A stretch of DNA of 64,000 bases from Patella vulgata (taxonomy: Eukaryota; Mollusca; Gastropoda; Patellidae). Where the stretch lies: assembly GCF_932274485.2 (NCBI RefSeq), contig NC_065882.2, positions 73,011,431 through 73,075,430 of the forward strand. The letters run 5' to 3'. The notes beneath the pieces are model-generated. The model worked only from the letters and a program-made list of their open reading frames with translations. It searched no databases and had not been told where the DNA came from. This document shows, piece by piece, positions 53,731-63,895 of the stretch (the stretch's first letter is position 1; the number at the start of each line of letters is the position of its first letter). Position numbers and translations under genes: made by a program.

Positions 53731-54053
53731 CTTTAAAATCAAAATCAAATATAGAAAAATTGGTAAAAAAAAAAAATCAAAAAAAATCAAGCCTAGGTAT
53801 TCTTCGGTAGCCAATCATTTCTATTCTCCTCCCAAAAAAATTTATCGATCGACAAACTAATCACATGACATAAGGTTGATGAAGCAGTTGAATTATTAAA
53901 CAATTTGAGACTAGAACGTGATGTCGTAAATAGACTATTCTAGGAATCGGGTTAATGACTAACCATTTCTGTCCTGTAAACTCCACCACCTTTACAATAG
54001 TTTCTTCACCTAATTAAACTTCTTCACACAATAACGCCAGAGTTTAAACATAC
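53731..54053. other. Intron, no feature recognised
   Basis: No supported feature. Confidence 0.4.
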
Positions 54054-54121
54054 CTTAAGGTCATTACGCGAGAAGTTTAGGTCATTAGGTCTAAAACAGT
54101 CAGGGACTATGTGATAAATTG
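54054..54121 (-). CDS. Internal exon of chain 2, 68 nt
   Basis: Minus-strand exon with acceptor 'gattgattttattgcacag' and donor TTAAG|GTATGT, phase 1 in and phase 0 out. Only one frame is open across it: IYHIVPDCFRPNDLNFSRND then LK. It fits the phases of 60641-60686 upstream and 53008-53100 downstream. Its phase-0 end would also fit 45949-45989, so alternative 3' ends of one gene are possible. Function unknown. Confidence 0.55.
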
Positions 54122-54419
54122 CTGTGCAATAAAATCAATCATTGAATTAGCCAAAGAAACAGAGTGTCTTGGCAAAGCAAACAAGCGAAGAATTTCTTTT
54201 CATAGGTATTCACATCTTCAATCAAGTTCGAAACTGTGAAAGAAAAAACACCCTATAAGATAATTTCAGCTTGTGTTATACTTCTGAAGTATTATTAGAC
54301 ATTACTGTTCGAGCCATATTCAAAATTGTAGAAAACTCAAAAAATTTGTTTCCATTGACAACCGAAATAATAATTTGGTGAATAGATAGTGAGCGAGATG
54401 GTCCAAGAACACTGCACTA
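54122..54419. other. Intron, no feature recognised
   Basis: Nothing supported. Confidence 0.4.
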
Positions 54420-54815
54420 AGAACAATAATTTAATTAAAGTCCCTGATTGTTATTAGAGCGTTTTGAATTTTGTGAAAACTAAAATATTATAAAAGTTGA
54501 ATCTCTAAAAAGAATATGGTTAAATTTCGTTTAACATCCTACTGTTCTCTTCCGACTGGGTTAATGAAGATGGAGGTATTTACAAAGATCGAACAAATTC
54601 AAAATTAGTCAACATTGGGCATCCACTACGGACGATATACATGTATAGGATATAGTAAATATGAGTCAGTGCCACCTGGACTTTTGCCGAAATCTTTGAA
54701 CAGGCCCCTTTTTTAATTTATCTGCCTGAATTCAAGCCAGAAGTATATCCACAATTGATATTATAGTTTTGTTTTATTAATTAAAAGTTAAAAACCAGTA
54801 ATCAATTTGAATGTT
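54420..54815. repeat. Repeat E carrying a SINE B scrap
   Basis: E words flank a SINE B 3' fragment at 54515-54575 ('cgtttaacatcctactgttc', 'gactgggttaatgaagatgg'). E resumes at 'ggtatttacaaagatcgaac'. The SINE likely inserted into E. Confidence 0.65.
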
Positions 54816-54985
54816 TTAGTATGGTTTAAACAGTGAAAATTATCATCAGTAACTTTAATACACCACTTGGCATGTTTTTATATCCTGAATATTGAACTTT
54901 GAATTACATGTACAATATGAGATACGCCCATTAGTCACATTTAGATTATATTTCATACATGTTGATAAACACTGCAAAAAGAAAT

Positions 54986-55218
54986 GAATGATATGGAGTT
55001 TAACATCCTAGTCCTACTGTTCTGCACTGAAGACGGCATATGCCATACAGTGTGCTATAAAGACAAATTTTGCCCGGACACTCGCACTACGGCCTACTCC
55101 TACTTTGAATTCAAACTGCCAAGGGTTTGTGGACCTTGGGTTTTTTTTTTATCCCTTTCAAACAACTAGACACTATCCTGCACAACTGACAAAGTTAAAC
55201 AATGCCGAAAGTATTGAC
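54986..55218 (-). mobile_element. SINE B with 19-bp direct repeats
   Basis: SINE B from 'atatggagtttaacatcc' to 'caatgccgaaag', lacking the head. AAACACTGCAAAAAGAAAT is repeated exactly at 54967-54985 and 55219-55237, a long but typical target duplication. Confidence 0.93.
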
Positions 55219-55237
55219 AAACACTGCAAAAAGAAAT

Positions 55238-55850
55238 AATCACATCTTGCCAAGCAAAAATCAGAAATCAGTGATTTTTTCTTAGTGATGCAAAGTAAAA
55301 ATAGTTTTTAATGAAATACATTTCACAACTAGTTATTTTTGATGTATCTGACAAAATGACAGGTACCGTTCAACTTATACATGACATTTTTAACTTCTTG
55401 CCTCAAATTTAATTAAAAATATCAATAACAACATCGACAAACAAAAGAAAAAATTAGCGCTGGACACCAGAGGAATGGCGTCTTAACAAAACCAGAATTT
55501 GTGCCAGATACTGTAATATCCAGACTTGGACTATTGTACACGTATTTCTTGACCAAGTGATCTAATAGCCCAAGTAGAGGTAAATAACCCACTTTTTTTT
55601 TACCTATTATTATCTGTTTCTTTATGTACATCCATATTTCTGTTGTTAAGTCAAACAACTTGCATCCTCTGTACCACGAATACTTAACTGACTAAATATG
55701 TGTATAAGGATATAATCCTGTGATTTAATTTCCTGGTGAGATAAGATTACGAGATGAAACACGTTACACCTAGTTTTTACATCATTAATCTAATCATTAG
55801 TCAATATACGACGCTCGACAAATAGATAGACCGGCATATAAACTTGTCAA
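55238..55850. other. No confident feature
   Basis: 55440-55600 is less AT-rich and open on the minus strand for 78 codons, but the splice sites would give only tiny exons. It may be a transposon scrap. Shares 'gacaaaatgacaggta' with 17.7 and 21.2 kb. Confidence 0.35.
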
Positions 55851-55854
55851 TCTC

Positions 55855-56000
55855 GGCTTAAACTCGACAGTCAACAACCCTTTTAAAGTCTCATTGCATC
55901 ATTTCAGTGGTAAAGGGAATCACTTGTAAACCACAATATTGTGAAAGATGAATCTCTAATAGGATTATCCTTCTAATCAAGGCTTAAACTCGGAAGTCAA
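55855..56000. repeat. Repeat E fragment
   Basis: 'gtaaaccacaatattgtgaa' and 'gatgaatctctaataggatt' in E order. Confidence 0.6.
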
Positions 56001-56029
56001 AACACAAGGGAGACAGGGTTTAATGTCAT

Positions 56030-56506
56030 ACTTTTCCGGGGGGTGTGGGGGCGGGGGGGGGGGGGGGGTGATGGCCGAATAAACCCACCGCTAAGGACCC
56101 CTATGCGCAAGCAAATTTTTAAAATAAAAATGAACCATATGTTAGTCCCGAAATGACCAAGTTTGCGTCGAGTGGACATTAAACTCTCCCTACTTTTCTG
56201 CATCAAATGTTCTAATGAATACAGGCATATGCAGACAGCGTGTGTTGAGGGAAGTTTGCCCACCCTTCATTTAATTCCAACTACCAAGGGTTCTTTATGT
56301 CCATGTACACAGGAACCTTGGTCAATCTGAATAATTTGACACTGCTATCTTAACTTTCCTAGATAAAGACTTGAAGTATTGAGTCAAATGGCATGGTTGA
56401 ATTAGGGTCACCTGCTTAACATCGTGGGTTTCTCCTGAGTCCATGTTAGTCCAGAAATGACCTAGTTTGTTTTAAGTGGATTTTAACCCATTTCTCTCTC
56501 CCTCCA
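56030..56506. repeat. Deleted SINE A, SINE B and SINE A fragments in a row
   Basis: 56060-56190 is a plus SINE A with most of the head and core missing. 56190-56320 is a minus SINE B part ('cctacttttctgcatcaaatg' to 'tgtacacaggaaccttgg'). 56380-56500 is a further plus SINE A fragment. Confidence 0.75.
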
Positions 56507-56513
56507 TAGAAAC

Positions 56514-56714
56514 GAGGAGAATGCTAGATCGGAGATGGTTCTGCACATATGACGTCATATGTGGGTTAGGGTAAGGGTTAGGACCTGCAGATTTCTTGAG
56601 ATGTAAACAGGGCTAGTGCTAACCCTAACCCCGGGCCAAGGCTAAACCTTACCCTAACCCACAATCCACATATGACGTCATATGTGCAGGACTATCTCTG
56701 ATTTAGCATTCGCC
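56514..56714. mobile_element. Inverted-repeat MITE, 201 bp, with CRE-like palindrome and telomere-like core
   Basis: The ends (GAATGCTAGATCGGAGAT against GAATGCTAAATCAGAGAT) and an inner 23-bp palindrome-containing block CACATATGACGTCATATGTG are inverted on both sides. The centre holds GGGTTAGGGTAAGGG-type and CCCTAACCC-type words. TAGAAAC flanks both ends (56507-56513 and 56715-56721). No ORF. Confidence 0.85.
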
Positions 56715-56734
56715 TAGAAACAATTTATAAGACA

Positions 56735-57115
56735 GTTTTTGTCTCTTTAAAGTTACAATTTCATATTTTTAAGTTATATTTTTAAAATGTATTAAAATAA
56801 AGCCCTAAAATAGATGGTATCTATAAACAGTCCTACCTTGTTAAAGAATAATCCTATTAATCCTTTAATTCACTATTGCCAGTTGAGAAATTGGCAAAAA
56901 TTCAAACGTTTGAAGATAGCTATTCCATGGTGGGGTATAGGAAAAAGGGAGCTAATTGGGTTATTATTTCCGGTGTGAAGATTTTTAAGTGTGAGAAAGA
57001 TCGTATAATAGTGAGTTGACAACCTATTGAGCAAAAGACATAAAAATAATTATGTTTTGACTTTCTTAGAAAATATGAAATTGTAACTTTAATCGAGGTA
57101 AACTGTGAACCTGAT
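56735..57115. mobile_element. Foldback element, about 380 bp
   Basis: 'taaagttacaatttcatattt' near 56751 and its inverse near 57075 are arms of about 40 bp extending outward to 'gacagttttt' and 'aaactgtgaac'. The open minus-strand frame inside has no support. Family unknown. Confidence 0.6.
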
Positions 57116-57244
57116 TGAACTGGGAGCAATGACTTGTTCAATTGCTTTATTAAAACTAAGCTGATTATCAACACGAATCATGTTTATGGTAAATGAATAA
57201 AGTTCCTGCTGTCTATATAAAACTCAATGACGTAAACCACATAA

Positions 57245-57995
57245 AATATTGTGTAAGAGTAAAATCTGCTTACTGCAGGTCTTTTTCTTCTGGCTTCAAA
57301 TGTATGTATTGTTATTTAGACATTTATTAACATGGCAAGCCCACAACCAACTCTCTCTAGACCAATGGTTCTCAACCTTTTTTGCAAACGCCACACCTTG
57401 GAACACACAAAAAAAATAGCGGCACACCTGGCTAAATATATATGGAAAATCTTTGAATTTTGCAAACTAAAAACATGGCAAGTCATAGACGGCATACAAC
57501 CATAGACACAGACTAGTCATAGACACATAGAATGACTCAAACTAAATAAAGAAAAACACTTACTTTATTGTAATGTTTCAAATTTCATCAGTCAATTGCA
57601 AATAGCTGGCTTCTTTAGTGAGAAAATTTCTTAGTGTAACATTCAAAATTTTGCGGTACACTTAGGAAGATTTTGTGGCACACCTGTGTTGAGAATCACT
57701 GCTCTAGACCATTGGATCGCTAGGATATTAAGCGGGTTAGATATGTCTGCCACATCTTCGATAAACGTTCAAATGTAAAATTGAGACTTTGTTTATTATT
57801 GCATCAATGGTACTTGACAATAAAGAGTATTTAGCACCATTTCTGGTCCAAACTTGAATAACTCATAACTGAGCTCAGAATAGAGTATTTTCACCGAAAT
57901 TTTCAATATATTCATTTTCATTTTCAATTTTTAAACTATTATATCAAGAACTAACAACTCTATATATAATTCTTACATACATGTAATGCATCTTT
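57245..57995 (+). mobile_element. Repeat D copy split by a hAT MITE
   Basis: 'aaaatctgcttactgcaggtc' to 'caaccaactctctctagac' (57245-57362), then after the MITE 'cattggatcgctaggat' to 'aagaactaacaactctatat' (57710-57995). Reading across the MITE restores D exactly. Confidence 0.8.
57363..57701. mobile_element. hAT MITE (CAGTGGTTCTCAAC type), 339 bp
   Basis: Ends CAATGGTTCTCAAC and GTTGAGAATCACTG are inverted repeats of the classic Charlie-like hAT form. CTCTAGAC is duplicated exactly at 57355-57362 and 57702-57709. Paired words 'cgccacaccttgg' and 'tgtggcacacctg' continue the symmetry. Non-coding. Confidence 0.95.
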
Positions 57996-58320
57996 AAATT
58001 TATAACACACTGCATTACAGATAATAACACCAGTTTAAATTTATAACACACTGCATTACAGATAATAACACCAGTTTAAATTTATAACACACTGCATTAC
58101 AGAAAATAACACCAGTTTAAATTTAAAACACTATACATTACAGATAATTATAACACCAGTTTAAATTTACAACACTATACATTACAGATAATTGTAACAT
58201 CAGTTTAAATTTACAACACTATACATTACAGATAATTGTAACATCAGTTTAAATTTAAAACACACTGCATTACAGATAATAACACACCAGTTTAAATTCA
58301 TTACAGATATGAACACATTA
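57996..58320. repeat. Minisatellite, about 42-bp units
   Basis: About seven units of 'ataacaccagtttaaattt' plus 'ataacacactgcattacag', with small length changes. Confidence 0.95.
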
Positions 58321-58404
58321 GTATGATAATAAATAACAATAAATCAGATATTGTCTGAAAAATTTGTTATTTCAAATAAATGCATATTAAAGAATTAAAT
58401 TTGG

Positions 58405-59250
58405 GTGAGGAGGTCAAAGTCCTAGTACTCTACTAATTAATTACATGTTCTAGTACCCAACTAATTAATTACATTTCAAGTCATAATTAACTACACATCC
58501 TAGTACCCTACTAATGAATTTCTAATCTTAGTACTTCAAGTCCTAGTTCTCTACTAATTAATTTCTAATCCTAGTACCCTACTAATTAATTACATTTCAA
58601 GTCTTAGTACCCTACTAATTAATTACATATCCTAGTACCCTACTAATTAACTACATTTCATGTACTAGTACCCTACTAATTAATTACATATCCTAGTACC
58701 TTACTAATTAGTTATACATCCTAGTACCCTACTAATGAATTTCAAGTCCTAGTACTCTACTAATTAATTACAAGTGCCAGTACCCTACTAATCAATTACA
58801 CATCCTAGTACAGTACTAATGCATTTCAAGTTCTAGTTCCCTACTAATTAATTTCTAATCTTAGTACTTCAAGTCCTAGTTCTCTACTAATTAATTTCTA
58901 ATCCTAGTACCCTACTAATTAATTACATTTCAAGTCTTAGTACCCTACTAATTAATTACATATCCTAGTACCCTACTAATTAACTACATTTCATGTACTA
59001 GTACCCTACTAATTAATTACATATCCTAGTACCTTACTAATTAGTTATACATCCTAGTACCCTACTAATGAATTTCAAGTCCTAGTACTCTACTAATTAA
59101 TTACAAGTGCCAGTACCCTACTAATCAATTACACATCCTAGTACAGTACTAATGCATTTCAAGTTCTAGTTCCCTACTAATTAATTTCTAATCTTAGTAC
59201 CTACTAATTAATTACAAGTGCTAGTACCCTACTAATTAATTTCGAGTCTT
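58405..59250. repeat. Minisatellite with a 333-bp identical duplication
   Basis: Basic units of 'cctagtaccctactaatta' plus 'attacat' (about 25-36 bp). Segments 58521-58853 and 58854-59186 read as identical over 333 bp, a higher-order unit. Identity this high means recent unequal exchange or an assembly duplication. Confidence 0.95.
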
Positions 59251-59602
59251 CAGTGCTTTAAATTGGATTCCCGGCAAATTGTACAACCATACCATCTGAA
59301 CTACATATTTTCAAATTCATGCATCCTTCATAGTGAGTACTGTTTCGGCTTTCTTTCATTACTGCCAGAGATGGTTCAGAAGTCATCCAAATATCAAACA
59401 AACCCTAGTTAAAATATTGACACTTTTTTGACATGTTGAGAGATCAAACAATAATTAATTCATGTAAGAATTAAAAAAACTTATTTACATTCAGAAAACT
59501 CACTATAGATAGACTACACCATATTTACTAGTGACCCCTTTTTCGGCAGAAAAAGCATATTTGACACCCAAAAAAATAGTGCCAAAAATTAACTTTCTTC
59601 AA
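59251..59602. other. No feature recognised
   Basis: Nothing supported. Confidence 0.4.
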
Positions 59603-59725
59603 TTATATCGAATCTTCGTTTTCATTTCTTTTTAAGTAAACAAGTGGACAAACTGGATAAATATGATCACCGAGCCCCTTCAAACACATTAAACAACATT
59701 CTTGGTCTGCCACATTAAATTCCAT
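59603..59725 (-). CDS. Candidate 40-residue Cys-rich ORF
   Basis: The minus-strand ATG at 59723-59725 (context AAAAAATGG) opens 40 codons to TAA: MEFNVADQECCLMCLKGLGD, then HIYPVCPLVYLKRNENEDSI. The ECCLMC cluster with later His and Cys recalls zinc-binding N-terminal domains, but the pattern is too short to assign. It lies in the chain 2 intron on the same strand. Composition is unlike random AT-rich frames. It may be a small gene, an alternative first exon or a transposon remnant. Confidence 0.3.
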   Translation of the reverse strand: MEFNVADQECCLMCLKGLGDHIYPVCPLVYLKRNENEDSI

Positions 59726-59816
59726 TTTTTTGGAGAAAAATATTATACAGTTTTAGTCTTTGCCCTTTAAATCAGTGCAAATGTAGTAAATTATTTCAGG
59801 AAATGAAAACATTGTT

Positions 59817-60050
59817 GTGAAGGCATGTTTCACTTATAATATTCACATGGCATTTACATTTTTAATTCCTAATAAAACTGGGACAGTGACAGCAGTCACT
59901 AATTTGAGTGACAGTGATAATTTGGACTTGGATTATAGAATTGAAAGATATTGGGTGGATGACAACAATCGAGTTTTCTGTCTTAAAGTCTCCTTGCGTC
60001 ATTTTAGCGAGGTAGGAATCACTTGTAAAATGCAATATTGTCAAAGATAA
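59817..60050 (+). other. Protein-like open frame, unassigned
   Basis: Part of this plus-strand frame reads TAVTNLSDSDNLDLDYRIE then RYWVDDNNRVF, acidic and protein-like. The end runs into repeat E sequence (59985-60055). No start or splice support. Probably a transposon remnant. Confidence 0.15.
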
Positions 60051-60059
60051 ATGTCTAAA

Positions 60060-60610
60060 TTGGGGATTATGTCGACTTTGCAACACAAAGCAACTAGTTG
60101 CAGTCAGTTGCAAGAGTGCTTATGTCGATCATATCAGCAACTGAGGACAACTGGGAGCTACTGAATTCGGAGCGGAACTGGTAGCGATCACACTGAACAC
60201 GTGACTGTTAATTTATTCATCACGTGATCAACAAAATGGCGAATCAATTAGAAGAAGCAACCCAAAGGCATGGTCAGTCTTGCTACAATTCTATTAGTAT
60301 ATTATTGTCGACATCAACAAAACTTGAAAAGTGGTGTCTTGTTCCCTTCCATTTGCTTATTTATAAAGTCATATGACACATGTCTCTTATCACGGGATGT
60401 TATTTTCATGGAAACGAGTTGACTCCAGTTGCAAGAACGCTCATGTCGATTGCAACTAGTTGCCACTAGTCGCAGCCAGTTGCAGAAAGTTGAACATGTG
60501 CAACTGACTGCAACTAGTTGCTTTGAGTTGTAAGAGGCGCTCAGGTCGACTTTTTTCAGTTGCATTCAGTTGCTTGCAGTTGCTGAAACGCCAGTTGCTT
60601 TCAGCTGCAT
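60060..60610. mobile_element. Inverted-repeat element with TTGCA-rich ends
   Basis: Left block (GTCGACTTTGCAACACAAAG, 'caactagttgcagtcagttgc', from about 60070) and right block (60440-60560, reverse complement) are inverted copies rich in GTTGCA words. Near 60235 an ATG reads MANQLEEATQRH up to a CATG|GTCAGT donor-like site, the kind of N-terminal exon a DNA transposon might carry. The ends and family are not resolved. Confidence 0.6.
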
Positions 60611-60640
60611 GGTAGGCATAAGCATTCAGTTCAGTACTTA

Positions 60641-60686
60641 CTGAGGAGTCTTCTAAAGCATTGAAGGATCTTGCTGTTGACAGCTA
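60641..60686 (-). CDS. Internal exon of chain 2, 46 nt
   Basis: Minus-strand exon with acceptor 'acttatattgtatccag' and donor CTCA|GTAAGTACTG, phase 0 in and phase 1 out. It is open only in the frame LAVNSKILQCFRRLL plus one base, which fuses to the next exon as Thr and then IYHIVPDC. The helical, hydrophobic-basic text suggests a folded domain continuing into 54054-54121. The family is not recognised. Confidence 0.5.
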
Positions 60687-61650
60687 ACTGGATACAATAT
60701 AAGTTATCTTATGTGAACAATAGTAAAAAACTAAGATTGTTATGAAACTAAATTTTACATTAGCTAAGGAAAGACCCCATTTATAAACAAAAATGGAGTA
60801 ATTAGCGTCACAAGTTATCAACATTGATCTTTGATGTGTTAATGGTGTTCCTTTGTTCCCCCATTCAATCTAACTATATACAACATATATCAATATTTCC
60901 AAATCTAGTCCATATTAATTGATAATTTTTGCGGCCATACAATAATTTGCGTCAAATGGCAACATAAGAAATGTCATAGTTGAGGACTAATTGTACATCA
61001 GATATTAATACATATTGGAGCCCGAGAATCAAAGCATGTAGTTTTATGATTATTGATTAATATATTACAAAATTGCGTAATAATAATCGCTAATGTGAAA
61101 AGACATCCTAAAATCCAATATAGAAATTTAGCTGATGAGTAATTTTGGTAATAAATAGTTAAATATATGGGCATCAATTAAATTTAAATATGTACACCCA
61201 AAATAACCCAACACAAGCACAAATCCATAATAATGCATCAATAGGTGAACCTTGTGCTCCAAGATTAATGAAAAAAAGTTTATTAACCTAATCCAAAATT
61301 ATTACTCAATTACATATAAACGCAAAACCCCAAACCAAATCATTATAAAATATCCATCAATGAGATGAATTAAAATTGCTTCAAATACCACATATTGATG
61401 CGAAGGTAAAATATAACTATCAAATGAACCCTAAACTACCACTCGAATTCAATGGCTAAACATTCTTAAGATGAAGTATTTCTTACAAAAAAGTGCAATA
61501 TAAATTGTTAGTTATGAGAACATCCAAAATATACTAGCAGTGGTATCAGATGTTCTAAAAGAAAAGCACCTGCTTTATGTATATCACTCATCACTACTAG
61601 TATAGCTTATAATAGCGACAGAGCTGACAAGAAAGATCACTTTTTTTTTC
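60687..61650. other. No feature recognised
   Basis: AT-rich sequence, with a repeat F scrap near 61533. Nothing else supported. Confidence 0.4.
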
Positions 61651-61654
61651 TTTT

Positions 61655-61870
61655 CTTTGGGGGTTAAAGTCCTACTTTTCTGCACCATGATGGGCATGCG
61701 CCATGCCGAAAAATATGAGGAAGTTCTGCCTAATTTTCATTGAATTCCAATGGGATTTGGGTTTTTCAGTCCATTCAAACACGAGACCTCTTGCTTAGAA
61801 ATGAAATGGGGTTTAACGTCCTACTTTTCTGCACCGACTGGGATAATGAAGATGGGCAAGAATAGTACAT
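61655..61870 (-). repeat. Two SINE B 3' fragments in tandem
   Basis: 61655-61795 is a diverged copy. 61800-61865 is a short near-consensus one ('gaaatgaaatggggtttaacg', 'ctacttttctgcaccgactg'). Confidence 0.8.
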
Positions 61871-61919
61871 GTATACATGTATGTAGTATGTATTACCAGT
61901 TAATATAGAAAACAAGATC

Positions 61920-62560
61920 AGTATGGCTGTATCTAAATGATCCACTACCAAACATTATGTTTATCATCCTTCCCACTAAACCAATCCATGGCCACTGTCC
62001 ACAAATTGAAAGATGGCAAGTTTCAGCTTCTCCTAGATATTGTCTGTGATATTACTCTTGTGGAAGCAGATGTTAAAAGAACAAATAGGGCTGTATCTAT
62101 TTACTGGGCAATATCAATAACAAAATCACTAGGGCTGTATCTCTGATTAATATACAAAACAATATCACTAGGGCTGTATCTATTGATGGGGAAGCCACAG
62201 AGGCTCACCGAGTAAGACGATGGCTTGCTAATCTGGAGGTCCTGTGTTCAATCCCTGTGTTGGCTGAAAAAGTTCATCAGAAGGCCTGGCAATTGACAAC
62301 ATATAGCCATTGGGATGGGATGAAAAAACGATGTCCTGTGTATACATTGGCGTACACGTAAAAGATCCCTTGGCAGTTGGAATTTGATACAAGAGGTGGC
62401 TGTAGCGTTTCCCTCATAGCACACTGTAATGCCCATCTTCAATAGCTCAGTCAGAGCAGAATAGTATGATGTTACACCTGATTTCATTTTATTTCATCTA
62501 TTACTGGGCAATACACAAAACAAAATCACTATCCTTTACTAGGTAATATATAAAAACAGA
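61920..62560. repeat. Short tandem repeat carrying a SINE B
   Basis: Units of 'aaatcactagggctgtatct' plus 'attactgggcaatatac' (about 45 bp) occur left (62030-62185) and right (62497-62550) of the SINE B at 62190-62496, which therefore inserted into the array. Confidence 0.7.
62190..62496 (+). mobile_element. SINE B, sense, full length, moderately diverged
   Basis: Head 'gaggctcaccgagtaagacg' with a B box near 62250 ('ctgtgttcaatccc'), the conserved 'cgtacacgtaaaagatcccttgg' core, and a 'tgatttcattttatttcat' tail. Some core sequence is deleted around 'ggctgtagcg'. Confidence 0.88.
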
Positions 62561-62752
62561 TAAAACATTAGAAGAGTGAAATACAGCAATAGATGTTTTA
62601 AAATATTTATTTTGGAACCGATCAATGTAAAACTACCCACATCACACAAACATCTTCTTCCAAAATCAATGCCGACATTATCAGTTATTCGATTGGTCAA
62701 CGGAAACAATGTGTATTTAGATTCATGTTCTATTTATTGAGAGTTACCTTAC

Positions 62753-62784
62753 CTGGATAAAACTACGCAAAACACCCGCATCTT
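62753..62784 (-). CDS. Weak candidate upstream exon of chain 2
   Basis: Ends at a good donor CCAG|GTAAGG. The frame leaving it in phase 0 reads DAGVLRSFIQ, which would suit the phase-0 start of 60641-60686. The acceptor side (AG at 62785 or 62782) lacks a strong pyrimidine tract. It may instead be the end of a first, untranslated exon. Confidence 0.2.
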
Positions 62785-62923
62785 CTTTCACAAATCAGGA
62801 TAACATAACTCCAAAAATAATCATACAAAAGTAAATCCAGCACAAAAAAAAAATTGTTTTTAACTTGTATGCACAAAATTCAAAATCCAAAATTTAGCAC
62901 TCCCCTGTTTTCTTGTTGACGCA

Positions 62924-63321
62924 ATGTATCAGTCCCACAATGCAAATGCAGGAACATTCAAAAGGTGTCCTTGTATTGTTTCAAGGCGAATGTCAACAGA
63001 AGCCAACAACGAGTCAACATGCAGCGATTGGTTAAAAGATTTAAACGTCCGTGCCAACAAAGAGGGAAATTTATTAGAACCAATCGCTGAATGGAAAACT
63101 ATTTGTATCATCTGTTTCAAAAAGCCAAGCTTATGATACAAAGGTGCCGATTTCAATTCGAGCGAACTTTAGAGCAAACATATCAACCAAAGCCTTCTGG
63201 TTCCAGGGGTTTGTGTTTATTTGTTAAGGACACGCAACAAAAGATTAAACAAACAGCACTTGCTGCTATATCCTTACTCTTCTTACAAGGTAAACAAGTC
63301 AACAAAAACATTAAAACTTGA
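62924..63321 (+). other. Coding-like segment with overlapping frames
   Basis: A less AT-rich patch. One plus frame reads MSTEANNESTCSDWLKDLNV, then RANKEGNLLEPIAEWKT, and stops at 63136. A second starts at the overlapping ATG (63133) and reads MIQRCRFQFERTLEQTYQPK, reaching a CAAG|GTAAAC donor at 63289. An inverted pair (cagcgattggtt at 63022, aaccaatcgctg at 63080) could be two opposed CCAAT boxes. It may be a first exon, a promoter or a transposon relic. Confidence 0.25.
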
Positions 63322-63382
63322 TAACATAGTTCTGAAGACAACAAGAGAGACCTAGTTCTGAAAACAATGAAAGAGACCATAG

Positions 63383-63895
63383 TTTGTTGAAATGAAATGA
63401 CAAACTGGGATGATGATGAAGAGCATATGCCATACAGTGTGCTACGAGGATCATTTTGCCCAGACAAATTTTGCACTATGGCCGACTCTTATTTTTAATT
63501 CCAACGGTACAATTTTTAATTAAAAGTAACAATATTCCAAACCAGAGGCTAAGAAGGCAAATATCAACGGTTCTTGTATGTGCACGTCAATGTGTGAGAG
63601 AGAGAGAAATGGGGTTTAACGTCCACTCGACACAAACTAGGTCATTTCGGGACTAACATATGGTTTAATTTTATTTCAATAATTCGCTTGCGCGTAGGGG
63701 TCTTTAGCAGTGGGAGGAAACCGGAGGACCCGGAGAAAACCCACGAGGTTGGACAGGCGACCCTACTCCTTGTCACGTACAACCGGGGATTCGAAACCAC
63801 GCCAGTCGACTCAAACGCCAATGTGTACACAGGATCTTGGGTACCTGTCTCATCACCTACATGTTGTCCCTTGCCAGGCCCTCCCATACTTTGAT
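63383..63895 (-). mobile_element. SINE B, diverged, split by SINE A
   Basis: 'gaagagcatatgccatacag', 'gctacgaggatcattttgcc' and 'cttgtatgtgcacgtcaatg' lie left of the SINE A. 'gccaatgtgtacacagga' and 'gttgtcccttgccaggccc' continue on the right. The SINE B order is restored if the SINE A is removed. Confidence 0.85.
63596..63814 (-). mobile_element. SINE A, youngest-looking copy, inside SINE B
   Basis: Reads almost as the family consensus with an intact core and B box. It is truncated at 'cgccagtcgactcaa', so the A box is lost. Flanks 63584-63595 and 63815-63826 match at 11 of 12 (acg.caatgtgt). Inserting into a decayed SINE B shows SINE A activity after that SINE B. Confidence 0.94.

Noticed and set aside
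55422-55658. 78-codon minus-strand frame with protein-like middle
   Set aside because: Splice sites would leave 10-base exons, and the three frames are similarly open. Kept as blank with a note.
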